Assembly (NCBI GenBank): GCA_028284045.1
Contig: JANQSN010000060.1
Span: forward strand, 1-59,658
DNA from: Alphaproteobacteria bacterium
GTDB taxonomy: Bacteria > Pseudomonadota > Alphaproteobacteria > DSM-16000 > Inquilinaceae
DNA length: 59,658 nucleotides
Direction: 5' to 3'
Shown here piece after piece: positions 1 to 7,946 of this stretch. A program made the translations under genes and the position numbers. Position 1 is the first letter of the stretch; each line of letters begins with the position of its first letter. The notes below the pieces were generated by a model. The model saw only the letters and a program-made list of their open reading frames with translations, did no database searches and was not told the DNA's origin.

Positions 1-5
1 CATGC

Positions 6-28
6 GGGCTGGCCTCCTTCACCAGCCC
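6..28. other. Short inverted repeat at the window's left edge
   Basis: A 7-bp perfect stem (GGGCTGG at 6-12, CCAGCCC at 22-28) with a 9-nt loop is followed by ATAT. It could be the tail of a terminator for a gene left of the window. There is no real T-tract, so the role is uncertain. Confidence 0.35.
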
Positions 29-105
29 ATATGGTGAATCACAAAACCGCCCGGAGAGGAATCCCTCGCGATTCAGCCGGGCGCGAATTCGCCCTAGCCT
101 TCAGC

Positions 106-174
106 GTCATTCCCGCGAAAGCGGGAATCTTTTTGTTTCAATCGGTTGGAGGTTCCCGCTTGCGCGGGAACGAC
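106..174. repeat. Twin-hairpin palindromic repeat, copy 1
   Basis: Two short hairpins in tandem: ATTCCCGC/GCGGGAAT around a GAAA loop (109-128), and GTTCCCGC/GCGGGAAC around TTGC (152-171). The element is bounded by CGTCATT on the left and AACGACG on the right. The same architecture recurs at 10707-10792, so this is a dispersed intergenic repeat of the REP type rather than a terminator for one gene. The rest of 1-289 holds no supportable gene. Confidence 0.8.
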
Positions 175-289
175 GTTGGGAAGGGTCTTTGGCAACCTGC
201 TGACCGGGCACCATCACGCTTGTGCGAGCGGCTTGCCACCGGCGGCACCGTCGATAGGGTGACGAGCCCTCCTCCTGCGCCGGGCCGCC

Positions 290-2008
290 ATGACCCTCGA
301 TGCATCTCCGCTCCCTGCCGCCCGCGGCGGCTGGCTGGCCGCGGTGCCGGCGCTGACGCTGGCGCTGTTCCTGCTGCCCGTCGGGGTCGGGCTGGCCGCC
401 ACCCTGGCGCCGGCTTTCGGCTGGCTGCCGGCGCTGGGCGGGGAGACGCTGTCGCTCGACCCCTGGCGGCGGCTGGTCGCCGAGCCGGGGCTCGCCCGCG
501 CGGTGACGGCCACGCTGGTCTCCGGTTTCGCCGCGACGCTGCTGGCCGCGGCGATCACCGTCGCCTTCCTCGCCGCCTGGTCGGGTACCCGGCTGGAACG
601 CTGGGTGCGCGCCGTTCTGTCGCCGGTGCTGGCGATGCCGCATGCGGCGTTGGCCATCGGGCTTGCCTTCCTGTTGGCACCGAGCGGCTGGTTGGCGCGG
701 CTGGCCTCGCCCTGGGCGACCGGCTGGGACCTGCCGCCGGACCTCGCCATCGTCCGCGACCCCTTCGGCCTGTCGCTGGCCTTGGCGCTGGCCACCAAAG
801 AGGTGCCGTTCCTGCTGTTCATGGCGCTGGCGGCCATGCAGCAGATCCGCGTGGCGCCCAGCCTGGCGGTCGCCCGCAGCCTGGGCTACGCCCCGGTGGC
901 GGCCTGGGTGAAGACGGTGCTGCCGCCGCTATACCGGCAGATGCGCCTGCCGCTGTTCGCGGTGCTCGCCTACTCGCTGTCGGTGGTCGACATGGCGATG
1001 ATCGTCGGGCCAACCACGCCGCCGACATTGGCGGTCTTGGTGCTGACCTGGTTCGGCGATCCGGAGTTGGACCGGCGGTTCGTGGCGGCGGCCGGGGCGG
1101 TGCTGCAGACCGGCCTGGTGATCGCGGCGATCGCGCTGTGGGTCGTGGCGGAACGCGGGGTCGCCCGGCTCGCCCGGCCGTGCCTGTCGGATGGCCGGCG
1201 GCGGTTGGCCGAGACACCGATTCGCATGGCCGCCGCGGCGGCGCCGATCGGCCTCGGCCTCCTGGTGGCGGCGGCGCTGGCCGGCCTGGCCGTCTGGTCG
1301 CTGGCCGGGTCCTGGCGCTGGCCGGATCCGCTGCCCGCGACGTGGCGTCCCGGGGCCTGGGGGGCGGCGCTGCCGGGGCTGGCCGGGCCGGCGGCGACCG
1401 CGCTGGTGGCGGCGCTGGCGTCGACCGCGCTGGCGCTGGCGCTGGCGATCGGCTGCCTGGAATACGAGGCGCGGCGGCGCTTCCGGCCGACGCAGCGCGG
1501 CTTGTGGCTGCTCTATGTGCCGCTCCTGGTCCCGCAGATCGGGTTTCTGTTCGGGGTTCAGGTGGTGCTGACGCTGTTGCGCCTGGACGGCAGTTGGCTG
1601 GGCCTGGTTTGGGCGCATCTGCTGTTCGTGCTGCCTTACGTCTTCCTGGCGCTGGCCGATCCGTGGCGCGCCTTCGATCCACGCTGGTCGGCGATCGCGG
1701 CCTGCCTCGGCCGGCCGCCGGCGGCGCGGTTCTGGCGGGTCAAGTTGGGTCTGCTGCTGCGCCCGGTGATGATCGCGGCGGCGGTCGGCTTCGCCGTCTC
1801 CATGGCGCAATACCTGCCGACGGTCTTCGCCGGTGCGGGCCGGCTGACCACGCTGACCACGGAGGCGGTGGCGCTGGCCAGCGGGTCGGACCGGCGGGTG
1901 ATCGCCGTGACCGCCTTCGCCCAGGCGGTGCTGCCGATGGCCGGGTTCGCGCTGGCGCTGGCGGTGCCGGCGCTGCTCTACCGCCGCCGCCAGGGGATGC
2001 AGCGGTGA
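290..2008 (+). CDS. ABC transporter permease, YnjC/ThiP/FbpB-like (two fused permease halves)
   Basis: Encodes 572 residues, the size of permeases that carry two binding-protein-dependent transport domains in one chain. Roughly 12 hydrophobic segments can be counted, in two halves of about 270 residues, each with an EAA-like cytoplasmic loop (around ARSLGYAP in the first half and AACLGRPP in the second). The stop codon overlaps the start of the ATPase gene by four bases (GTGA), so the two are a coupled pair. The family includes thiamine, iron and E. coli YnjC permeases. No periplasmic binding protein lies nearby, so the substrate cannot be named. The ATG start at 290 has no strong Shine-Dalgarno sequence. 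Confidence 0.85.
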   Translation: MTLDASPLPAARGGWLAAVPALTLALFLLPVGVGLAATLAPAFGWLPALGGETLSLDPWRRLVAEPGLARAVTATLVSGFAATLLAAAITVAFLAAWSGTRLERWVRAVLSPVLAMPHAALAIGLAFLLAPSGWLARLASPWATGWDLPPDLAIVRDPFGLSLALALATKEVPFLLFMALAAMQQIRVAPSLAVARSLGYAPVAAWVKTVLPPLYRQMRLPLFAVLAYSLSVVDMAMIVGPTTPPTLAVLVLTWFGDPELDRRFVAAAGAVLQTGLVIAAIALWVVAERGVARLARPCLSDGRRRLAETPIRMAAAAAPIGLGLLVAAALAGLAVWSLAGSWRWPDPLPATWRPGAWGAALPGLAGPAATALVAALASTALALALAIGCLEYEARRRFRPTQRGLWLLYVPLLVPQIGFLFGVQVVLTLLRLDGSWLGLVWAHLLFVLPYVFLALADPWRAFDPRWSAIAACLGRPPAARFWRVKLGLLLRPVMIAAAVGFAVSMAQYLPTVFAGAGRLTTLTTEAVALASGSDRRVIAVTAFAQAVLPMAGFALALAVPALLYRRRQGMQR

Positions 2009-2739
2009 CCGCCTTGCCGGACGGCCCGGCGACGGTGGCGACCGCGGCGGGGGCCGGGTTGGTGCTGGAGGGCGTGGCCATCGACCTCGCCGACCGGCCG
2101 CTGATCGCGCCCTTGGATCTGACGGTGGCGCCCGGCGAGATCGTCACGCTGATGGGGGCCAGCGGGTCCGGCAAGTCAAGCCTGCTGGCCTATCTGTGCG
2201 GGACCCTGGCGGCAGGGTTGCGGGCGCGTGGGCAGGTCCGGCTGGGGGGCTGCGAGGTGACGGCGCTGGCGCCGGAGCGGCGGGCGATCGGCATCCTCTT
2301 CCAGGACGACCTGCTGTTCCCGCATATGAGCGTGGCGGAGAATCTGGCCTTCGCGGTGCCGCGCGGCCTGGCGCGCCGGGAGCGCAGCCGGCGGGTCGCC
2401 GCGGCGCTGGCGGAGGCCGACCTCGCTGGGTTCGAGCGGCGCGACCCAGCGACGCTGTCGGGCGGCCAGCGGGCGCGCGCGGCGCTGATGCGCACGCTGC
2501 TGGCCGAGCCGCGGGCGCTGTTGCTGGACGAGCCGTTCTCGCGGCTGGACGGGCCCTTGCGCGCGCGCATCCGGCGTTTCGTGTTCGATCACGCGCGCGA
2601 TGCCGGCCTGCCGACCCTGATGGTTACCCATGACGAAGCCGACGCCGCCGCGGCCGGCGGGCGGCGTTTGATGCTGGAAGTGGCCGTTTCAGGAGGGGAC
2701 GACAACGGCGGTGGTGACGCCGCGGTCGACGGGGCGTAG
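2005..2739 (+). CDS. ABC transporter ATP-binding protein, YnjD-like
   Basis: Encodes 244 residues from a GTG that overlaps the permease stop. Visible motifs are Walker A (GASGSGKSS), the Q-loop (FQDDLLFPH), the ABC signature (LSGGQRARAAL), Walker B (ALLLDEPFSRLD) and the H-loop (MVTHDEADA). It is the nucleotide-binding partner of the upstream fused permease. The short length, with no C-terminal regulatory domain, fits the YnjD/ThiQ type. The reading frame stays open far upstream to about position 31, but that stretch is antisense-like, lies over the permease gene, and is not coding. Confidence 0.88.
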   Translation: MTALPDGPATVATAAGAGLVLEGVAIDLADRPLIAPLDLTVAPGEIVTLMGASGSGKSSLLAYLCGTLAAGLRARGQVRLGGCEVTALAPERRAIGILFQDDLLFPHMSVAENLAFAVPRGLARRERSRRVAAALAEADLAGFERRDPATLSGGQRARAALMRTLLAEPRALLLDEPFSRLDGPLRARIRRFVFDHARDAGLPTLMVTHDEADAAAAGGRRLMLEVAVSGGDDNGGGDAAVDGA

Positions 2740-2990
2740 GATGGCTAAATTGTGCGGTGATCGCCCGATACCTGATGCCGAGTGGCCACAGTTTCGCCAC
2801 GAAGGCAGCTTGAAGGCTTCATTCGCTTGAAGATCTGGTATATACAGGCGCTGAGGTGTTGCGTAACAACGCCTGCGCGGGGCTGCGCCCAGTTCAGTTG
2901 CCTGCTGTCCGAAAGGGGCCGCAAGCCGGCTGTCGGGCAAAGAGCTTAGGTGATTGCACGCACCTCTCTGGGGACTAAGGGAGTGACACA
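2740..2990. other. Intergenic leader before the OmpA-like lipoprotein
   Basis: This 251-bp stretch is more AT-rich than its surroundings around 2810-2850 and contains TATATA at 2839-2844, a possible -10 region. A well-spaced consensus -35 is not seen. A strong ribosome site (AAGGGAG, about 2977-2983) precedes the next ATG at 2991. Confidence 0.4.
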
Positions 2991-3815
2991 ATGAAGGCTG
3001 TCCGCTATCTGAGCCTCGCTGCCGGGGCTACGTTGCTGGCTGGCTGCTTGGGATACGACGTCGATGCCGTGAATTCGGTTGAGGCCGTCGGTGATGAGTT
3101 CACCCAGCAGCTGACCGTTGAATATCGTGACCTCGCGAACTTCGAGGCCAACCAGATGGGCGACTGGCGTGATGCCGAGTACTTCGCCCGCAAGGGTCTG
3201 GCCGCCGCGGCGGGTGAGGTCGTTCTGCCGGAAGATCTGGCTGACTGGGCCCTGCCCGGTGACTCCATCGATGAGCTGACCGAAGCCCGTTCGCGGCTGC
3301 TGGCGGCGCTCGATGGCAATGCCCGGTCGAGCCTGCCGTTCGAGGCCGCCGTTGCGCAGGCCAAGTTCGACTGCTGGGTCGAGCAGCAGGAAGAGAATCA
3401 TCAGCCGGACCACATCGCGGCCTGCCGTGATGAGTTCTATGCGTTCCTGGCGATGATCGAAGGCCCGCTGCCGGTCCCGGCGCCGGAAGTGTTCTTCGTG
3501 TTCTTCGACTTCGACAGCACTGTCGTTACCGCCGAGGCCGATGCCGTCCTGAACGACGTCGTCGCGCAGCATGGTGCGACCGGTGGTGCCATCGAGGTCG
3601 TCGGCTACACCGACCGTTCCGGTTCGGCCGCGTACAACCAGGCCCTCTCGCTGCGGCGTGCGGAGTCGGTGCGCACCGCGTTGGTCGGCAAGGGTGTCGG
3701 CTCCGATCAGATCCTGACCTCGGGCCGGGGCGAGAACGACCCGCTCGTCGACACGCCGGATGGCGTTCGCGAGCCGTCGAACCGCCGCGCCGAGATCCAG
3801 ATCGTCGTTCGCTGA
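2991..3815 (+). CDS. OmpA-family outer-membrane lipoprotein
   Basis: Encodes 274 residues. The N-terminus is a lipoprotein signal with lipobox LLAGC (Cys at about 19). Residues about 20-160 form a family-specific domain I do not recognise. From about residue 165 there is an OmpA/MotB peptidoglycan-binding domain: it opens with VFFDFDST, continues through VVGYTDRSGS and ends with NRRAEIQIVV, the usual order. The product is expected to be anchored in the outer membrane and to bind peptidoglycan (a Pal-like role), though the long N-terminal region makes it more than a plain Pal. It stands alone, between its own leader and a strong terminator, and so is likely monocistronic. Its start is well supported by an AAGGGAG ribosome site. 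Confidence 0.88.
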   Translation: MKAVRYLSLAAGATLLAGCLGYDVDAVNSVEAVGDEFTQQLTVEYRDLANFEANQMGDWRDAEYFARKGLAAAAGEVVLPEDLADWALPGDSIDELTEARSRLLAALDGNARSSLPFEAAVAQAKFDCWVEQQEENHQPDHIAACRDEFYAFLAMIEGPLPVPAPEVFFVFFDFDSTVVTAEADAVLNDVVAQHGATGGAIEVVGYTDRSGSAAYNQALSLRRAESVRTALVGKGVGSDQILTSGRGENDPLVDTPDGVREPSNRRAEIQIVVR

Positions 3816-3922
3816 GGCTCTCGACACCCGTCGAGACCTCGGGAGCGTCTGACCTCAGGGTCTTGATCGCTCACGGCCGGTCCGGGATCTCTGGTCAGGC
3901 CGAGAGGTTCAGGTAGTGGAAG

Positions 3923-3957
3923 GGGCCGGGTGCACGGATCGTGTACCCGGCCCTTTT
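3923..3957 (+). terminator. Rho-independent terminator after the OmpA-like lipoprotein gene
   Basis: A 13-bp stem (arms 3923-3935 and 3941-3953, one G-U pair) closes a GGATC loop and is followed by TTTT at 3954-3957. This is the clearest intrinsic terminator in the window. It lies about 110 bp past the lipoprotein stop. Confidence 0.88.
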
Positions 3958-4094
3958 CCGTTTCCGGGCCGCCGCTGCCATCCGTGCCCGCGCTGGACGC
4001 CGCCCGTGCAATCAGTGTAGGTCATCGCCACCGGGCGCCCGGTAGCTGGCCGTCCGCGCCACCGGCGTCGTTCACCGCGATAGGACGTTCGGCC

Positions 4095-4487
4095 ATGTAC
4101 CAGTCAGAGACCAGAGCGATCGTCGTCACGGTCGAGCCGATCTTTCTCGAAGAGCAGTCCCAGCCGAGCGAACAGCACTATGTCTGGGCCTATCACGTGC
4201 GCATCGAGAATCAGGGCGATGAGACGGTGCAGCTCCGCAACCGATACTGGCGGATCACCGACAGCTATGGCCGTGTGCAGGAGGTGCGCGGGGCCGGCGT
4301 GGTCGGTGTCGAACCGCGGCTGGAACCCGGTGCCAGCTTCGAATACACCAGCGGCACGCCGCTGAGCGCGCCGTCGGGCATCATGGTCGGCTCCTATGAG
4401 CTGGAGAGTGCGGCCGGCGAACGTTTCGAGGTGGCGATCCCCGCCTTCTCGCTGGACAGCCCGCACCAGAACATCCGGGTCAACTGA
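4095..4487 (+). CDS. apaG: ApaG (CorD) protein
   Basis: Encodes 130 residues, near the usual ~125. It is one FN3-like beta-sandwich domain of the ApaG/DUF525 family. Typical stretches are VWAYHVRIEN, LRNRYWRITD, and the closing PAFSLDSP. The family is linked to cobalt/magnesium and nucleotide phenotypes in enterobacteria; the biochemical role is unclear. The ATG at 4095 matches the usual family N-terminus. The frame is open back to 3930, but that part overlaps the upstream terminator. It may be cotranscribed with folE, though 260 bp or more separate them. Confidence 0.92.
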   Translation: MYQSETRAIVVTVEPIFLEEQSQPSEQHYVWAYHVRIENQGDETVQLRNRYWRITDSYGRVQEVRGAGVVGVEPRLEPGASFEYTSGTPLSAPSGIMVGSYELESAAGERFEVAIPAFSLDSPHQNIRVN

Positions 4488-4775
4488 CAAGGGGACCCGG
4501 GTGGACGAGCGGCCAGCCGCCGCCGCCAACGCAAGCCCAAGCAGCAATGGTACCGCACCCCTCTTGACTCTCGGGCAGGGCGGGCCAGTGTTTCCCGAGT
4601 GCCGATCGCCGCTGCGGGCGCGCCCGCGCCAAACCGATGCGGGGCGATCTCGAGCGACAGCGCGACAGGTGCCGTGACGGGTCGGCGCGGGCGCTCGCCG
4701 GTGCCGATCGCCGTCCGGGCGACCGCACCGCCCTCCCTCAATTGAGCGATGGTTGTAAAGAGGATCCGTTGGCCG
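4488..4775. other. Intergenic region between apaG and folE
   Basis: No gene is supported here. A 13-bp direct repeat, GTGCCGATCGCCG, occurs at 4599-4611 and 4701-4713. I see no riboswitch-like structure or terminator. Confidence 0.4.
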
Positions 4776-5402
4776 ATGCCGGACAGCAGCAAGATAGCGG
4801 CGCTCTATGACGGCGGCGCCCCCGATCCGACTCGCCCCTGCCGCGCAGAGGCCGAGGAGGCCGTGCGCACGCTGATCCGCTGGGCCGGCGAGGACCCGAC
4901 GCGCGAGGGGTTGGTCGACACGCCGCGCCGCGTCGTGAAGTCGTATGAGGAGTTCTTCGCCGGCTATGCGGTCGATCCGGTGGAGATCCTGCAGCGCACC
5001 TTCGAGGAGACCGACGGCTACGACGAAATGGTCGTGCTGCGCGACGTCGATTTCGAGAGCCGGTGCGAGCACCACATGGTGCCGATCATCGGCAAGGCCC
5101 ATGTCGGCTACCTGCCGCAGCGGCGCGTCGTCGGCATCAGCAAGCTGGCGCGCGTCGTCGACGCCTTCACCCGCCGGCTGCAGATCCAGGAGCGCATGAC
5201 CGCCCAGATCGCCAACACGATCAACGATGTGCTGGAGCCGCTGGGGGTCGCCGTGGTGGTCACCAGCCAGCACGAATGCATGACCACCCGCGGCGTGCGC
5301 AAGATCGGCGCTTCGATGGTGACCAGCCGCATGCTGGGCGTCTTCCGCGACGACGTCCAACTGCGCCGCGAGTTCCACGCGCTGGCCGGGCTGGCGCCGT
5401 AG
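4776..5402 (+). CDS. folE: GTP cyclohydrolase I (FolE)
   Basis: Converts GTP to 7,8-dihydroneopterin triphosphate, the first step of folate synthesis. The zinc ligands are visible as the Cys and His of RCEHH and the Cys of QHECM. Other family motifs are [29 protein letters not shown] and TTRGVRK. The length from 4776 is 208 residues, typical of the family. An in-frame ATG lies 27 bases earlier at 4749, but it lacks a ribosome site. AAAGAGGA (about 4757-4764) is placed for the start at 4776. Confidence 0.94.
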   Translation: MPDSSKIAALYDGGAPDPTRPCRAEAEEAVRTLIRWAGEDPTREGLVDTPRRVVKSYEEFFAGYAVDPVEILQRTFEETDGYDEMVVLRDVDFESRCEHHMVPIIGKAHVGYLPQRRVVGISKLARVVDAFTRRLQIQERMTAQIANTINDVLEPLGVAVVVTSQHECMTTRGVRKIGASMVTSRMLGVFRDDVQLRREFHALAGLAP

Positions 5403-5567
5403 CGCTCTTCTTACGGCCCCCCACCGACGCGTCCCCCGCGGCGGCGCGGCACTGGACAAGATCCGCCGCCGGCCGGATGATCAAGGGTGCCGAGACGGCG
5501 ACGGCGCCATGCTTCGACGCCGCCGCGGCCGGATCAGCCCGGCATCCGCTCGCGAGACCGCTCGCCC

Positions 5568-7019
5568 TTGCCCGATCTTCGCTCTGTCATCTTCGTGATC
5601 GGCGTGCTGCTGTCGATCCTGGCAGCGGCGATGCTCGTTCCCACCGCGGTCGATCTCGCCTTCGGCCATAGCGACTGGGTGGTGTTCCTGACGGCGGCGG
5701 CGATTACGCTGTTCGTCGGGGTGGCGATGATCCTGTCCAGCCGCGGCGGGGCGATGGAGATCCAGACCCGCCAGGCGTTCATCCTGACGGCCTTGTCCTG
5801 GGTGGTGATCGCCGCCTTCGCGGCGCTGCCGTTCGCCTTCTCAGAACTCAATCTCAGCTATACCGACGCCTTTTTCGAAAGCATGTCGGGCGTCACCACC
5901 ACCGGGTCCACGGTGATCGTCGGCCTCGACGACGCGCCGCCCGGCATCCTGTTGTGGCGCGCCATCCTGCAATGGCTGGGCGGCATCGGCATCATCGTCA
6001 TGGCGCTGTCGGTCCTGCCGATGCTGCGGGTCGGCGGCATGCAGCTCTTCCGGCTGGAAAGCTCCGACACGTCGGAGAAGGCGTTGCCGCGCGCCGCCCA
6101 GCTCGCCACCTCCATCGCCCTGATCTATGTCGGCATCACCGCCGCCTGCGCTTCCACCTACGGGCTGTTCGGCATGTCGTGGCTCGACTCGATCGCGCAT
6201 GCCATGACCACCATCGCGACCGGCGGGTTCTCCACCTCCGACCTCTCGATCGGCCACTACGGCAGCCCGCAGATCGAGGCGTCGGCGACCGTCTACATGT
6301 TCTTGGGCGGGCTGCCCTTCGTCTTGTACCTGAAGGCGCTGCGCGGCCGGCCGCAGGACCTGGTGCGCGACGGCCAGGTGCAGTGGTTCTTCTGGATCGT
6401 GGTGGCCGCGATTGCGGCGATGACCGCCTATTTGCTGGTGCAGCGCGACGACCTGGCGTTCATGACGGCGGTCCGGCTGACCGCCTTCAACACCGTTTCC
6501 GTGATCACCGGCACGGGCTACGCCACCTCCGACTACGGCGTGTGGGGGGCGTTCGCCACCACGGGCTTCTTCTATCTGATGTTCATCGGCGGCTGCGCCG
6601 GGTCGACGAGCTGCGGCATCAAGATCTTCCGCTTCCAGGTGCTCTACGCCACCTGCCGCAGCGTCATGGGCAAGCTGGTGCACCCCAGCGGCGTCTATAT
6701 CGCCTACTACAACCGCAAGCCGATCCCGGAAAGCGTGTCGGAATCGGTGATGGCGTTCTTCTTCCTGTTCGCCTTCAGCTTCGCCGGCTTGGCCCTAGGC
6801 TTGAGCCTGTTGGGGCTGGACTACCTGACCTCGGTCTCCGGGGCGGCGACGGCGATCGCCAATGTGGGCCCCGGCCTGGGGCCGATCATCGGGCCGGCCG
6901 GCACCTTCGAGCCCTTGCCGGATGCCGCCAAATGGCTGTTGTCCTTCGGCATGCTGCTCGGCCGGCTGGAGCTGTTCACGGTGCTGATCCTGATCTTCCC
7001 GGCGTTCTGGCGGGGGTAG
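5568..7019 (+). CDS. trkH: TrkH-family potassium uptake channel
   Basis: The membrane subunit of a Trk/Ktr potassium system, normally gated by a cytoplasmic TrkA. About 10-12 membrane segments alternate with four pore loops, visible at GVTTTGSTV, TTIATGGFS, SVITGTGYA and TAIANVGPG, the TrkH selectivity-filter positions. RFQVLY and NRKPIPESV belong to the cytoplasmic part of TrkH. The most likely start is TTG at 5568 (LPDLRSV), giving 483 residues as in E. coli TrkH; the frame is open back to a GTG at 5487. No trkA is adjacent. Confidence 0.9.
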   Translation: MPDLRSVIFVIGVLLSILAAAMLVPTAVDLAFGHSDWVVFLTAAAITLFVGVAMILSSRGGAMEIQTRQAFILTALSWVVIAAFAALPFAFSELNLSYTDAFFESMSGVTTTGSTVIVGLDDAPPGILLWRAILQWLGGIGIIVMALSVLPMLRVGGMQLFRLESSDTSEKALPRAAQLATSIALIYVGITAACASTYGLFGMSWLDSIAHAMTTIATGGFSTSDLSIGHYGSPQIEASATVYMFLGGLPFVLYLKALRGRPQDLVRDGQVQWFFWIVVAAIAAMTAYLLVQRDDLAFMTAVRLTAFNTVSVITGTGYATSDYGVWGAFATTGFFYLMFIGGCAGSTSCGIKIFRFQVLYATCRSVMGKLVHPSGVYIAYYNRKPIPESVSESVMAFFFLFAFSFAGLALGLSLLGLDYLTSVSGAATAIANVGPGLGPIIGPAGTFEPLPDAAKWLLSFGMLLGRLELFTVLILIFPAFWRG

Positions 7020-7042
7020 GGCTTCGTCGCTGGGCGCGGGCG

Positions 7043-7915
7043 TCACGACCGGACCGGCTGCGCGGCGCGGCGGAGCTGGTCGAACAGGGCATCCAGCAGG
7101 TCGGCCCGTGGGGTCGCTTCGGGATGCACCAGGGCGACGGCGCGGGTCACCGGCGGTTGGGCGAAGGGGCGCACCGACAGCCGGTCGGCCCAGCCGCCGG
7201 CGAGCGAGCGTTCCGGCAGCACCGAGACGCCGAGATCGCGCACCACCATCTCCAGGATCGCCTCCAGCGAATCCAGCTCCATGGTCGGCTGCGTGGCGAG
7301 GCCCAACCGGTCCAGCGCCTGGACGATCACCTGGCCGACGCCGGCCCGCCGGTTGAACTGCACGAAGGGCTGGCCAGCCAGCAGCGTCGCCACGCTCAGG
7401 CCCGCATGGCGCGGATGTGCGACCACCACCAGCGCTTCGGTGACGATGGTCCGGCAGACCAGCGGGGTCGGCGCGACCGGCTCCGTGATCACCGCGGCGT
7501 CGAGTTCGCCGTCGGCCACCTGGGCCGCCAACTGGCCCGACAGGCCGCCGGCCACGCGGATCGCCAGGCCCGGATGGCTGACCTTCAGCCCGGCCAGCGC
7601 GTCGGGCAGCAGCCGGGTGGAGGCCGACGGGATGACCCCCAGCGCCAGCCGGCCGGCCAGATCGCCAGCCGCGGCCGTCCGCAGGCTCTCGTAGAGGGCG
7701 ACGACCTCGCGCGCCCGCTCCAGCACCGAGCGGCCGAGCGGCGTGATCACCGGCGGCCGGCGCGCCCGGTCGAACAGCGGGGCGCGGAGATCGTCCTCCA
7801 GCGCCTTGATCTGCATGCTGACCGCCGACTGGGTGACGCCCAGCGCGTCGGCCGCCGCCTGGAAGCTGCCGCGGTCGGCGACGGCGACCAGGGCCTGAAG
7901 CTGGCGCAGCGACAC
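7043..7915 (-). CDS. LysR-family transcriptional regulator
   Basis: Encodes 290 residues. The N-terminal winged helix-turn-helix (about 1-60) reads typically: LVAVADRGSF, AADALGVTQS, VSMQIKALE. The effector-binding domain follows (about 85-285). The GTG start at 7915 lies 31 bp downstream of the gamma-glutamyltransferase-family gene on the same strand, so the two are probably cotranscribed. It may regulate that enzyme or a nearby transporter; the ligand cannot be inferred. Confidence 0.88.
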   Translation of the reverse strand: MSLRQLQALVAVADRGSFQAAADALGVTQSAVSMQIKALEDDLRAPLFDRARRPPVITPLGRSVLERAREVVALYESLRTAAAGDLAGRLALGVIPSASTRLLPDALAGLKVSHPGLAIRVAGGLSGQLAAQVADGELDAAVITEPVAPTPLVCRTIVTEALVVVAHPRHAGLSVATLLAGQPFVQFNRRAGVGQVIVQALDRLGLATQPTMELDSLEAILEMVVRDLGVSVLPERSLAGGWADRLSVRPFAQPPVTRAVALVHPEATPRADLLDALFDQLRRAAQPVRS

Positions 7916-7946
7916 CGGCTTCGCGCGCGTTCCGCCCGGCCGGCGC

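Noticed and set aside
31..2004. Very long open frame continuing upstream of the YnjD-like ATPase
   Set aside because: It lies over the permease gene in another frame, has Arg/Gly/Ala-rich noise typical of GC-rich shadows, and the ATPase motifs begin only after 2005.
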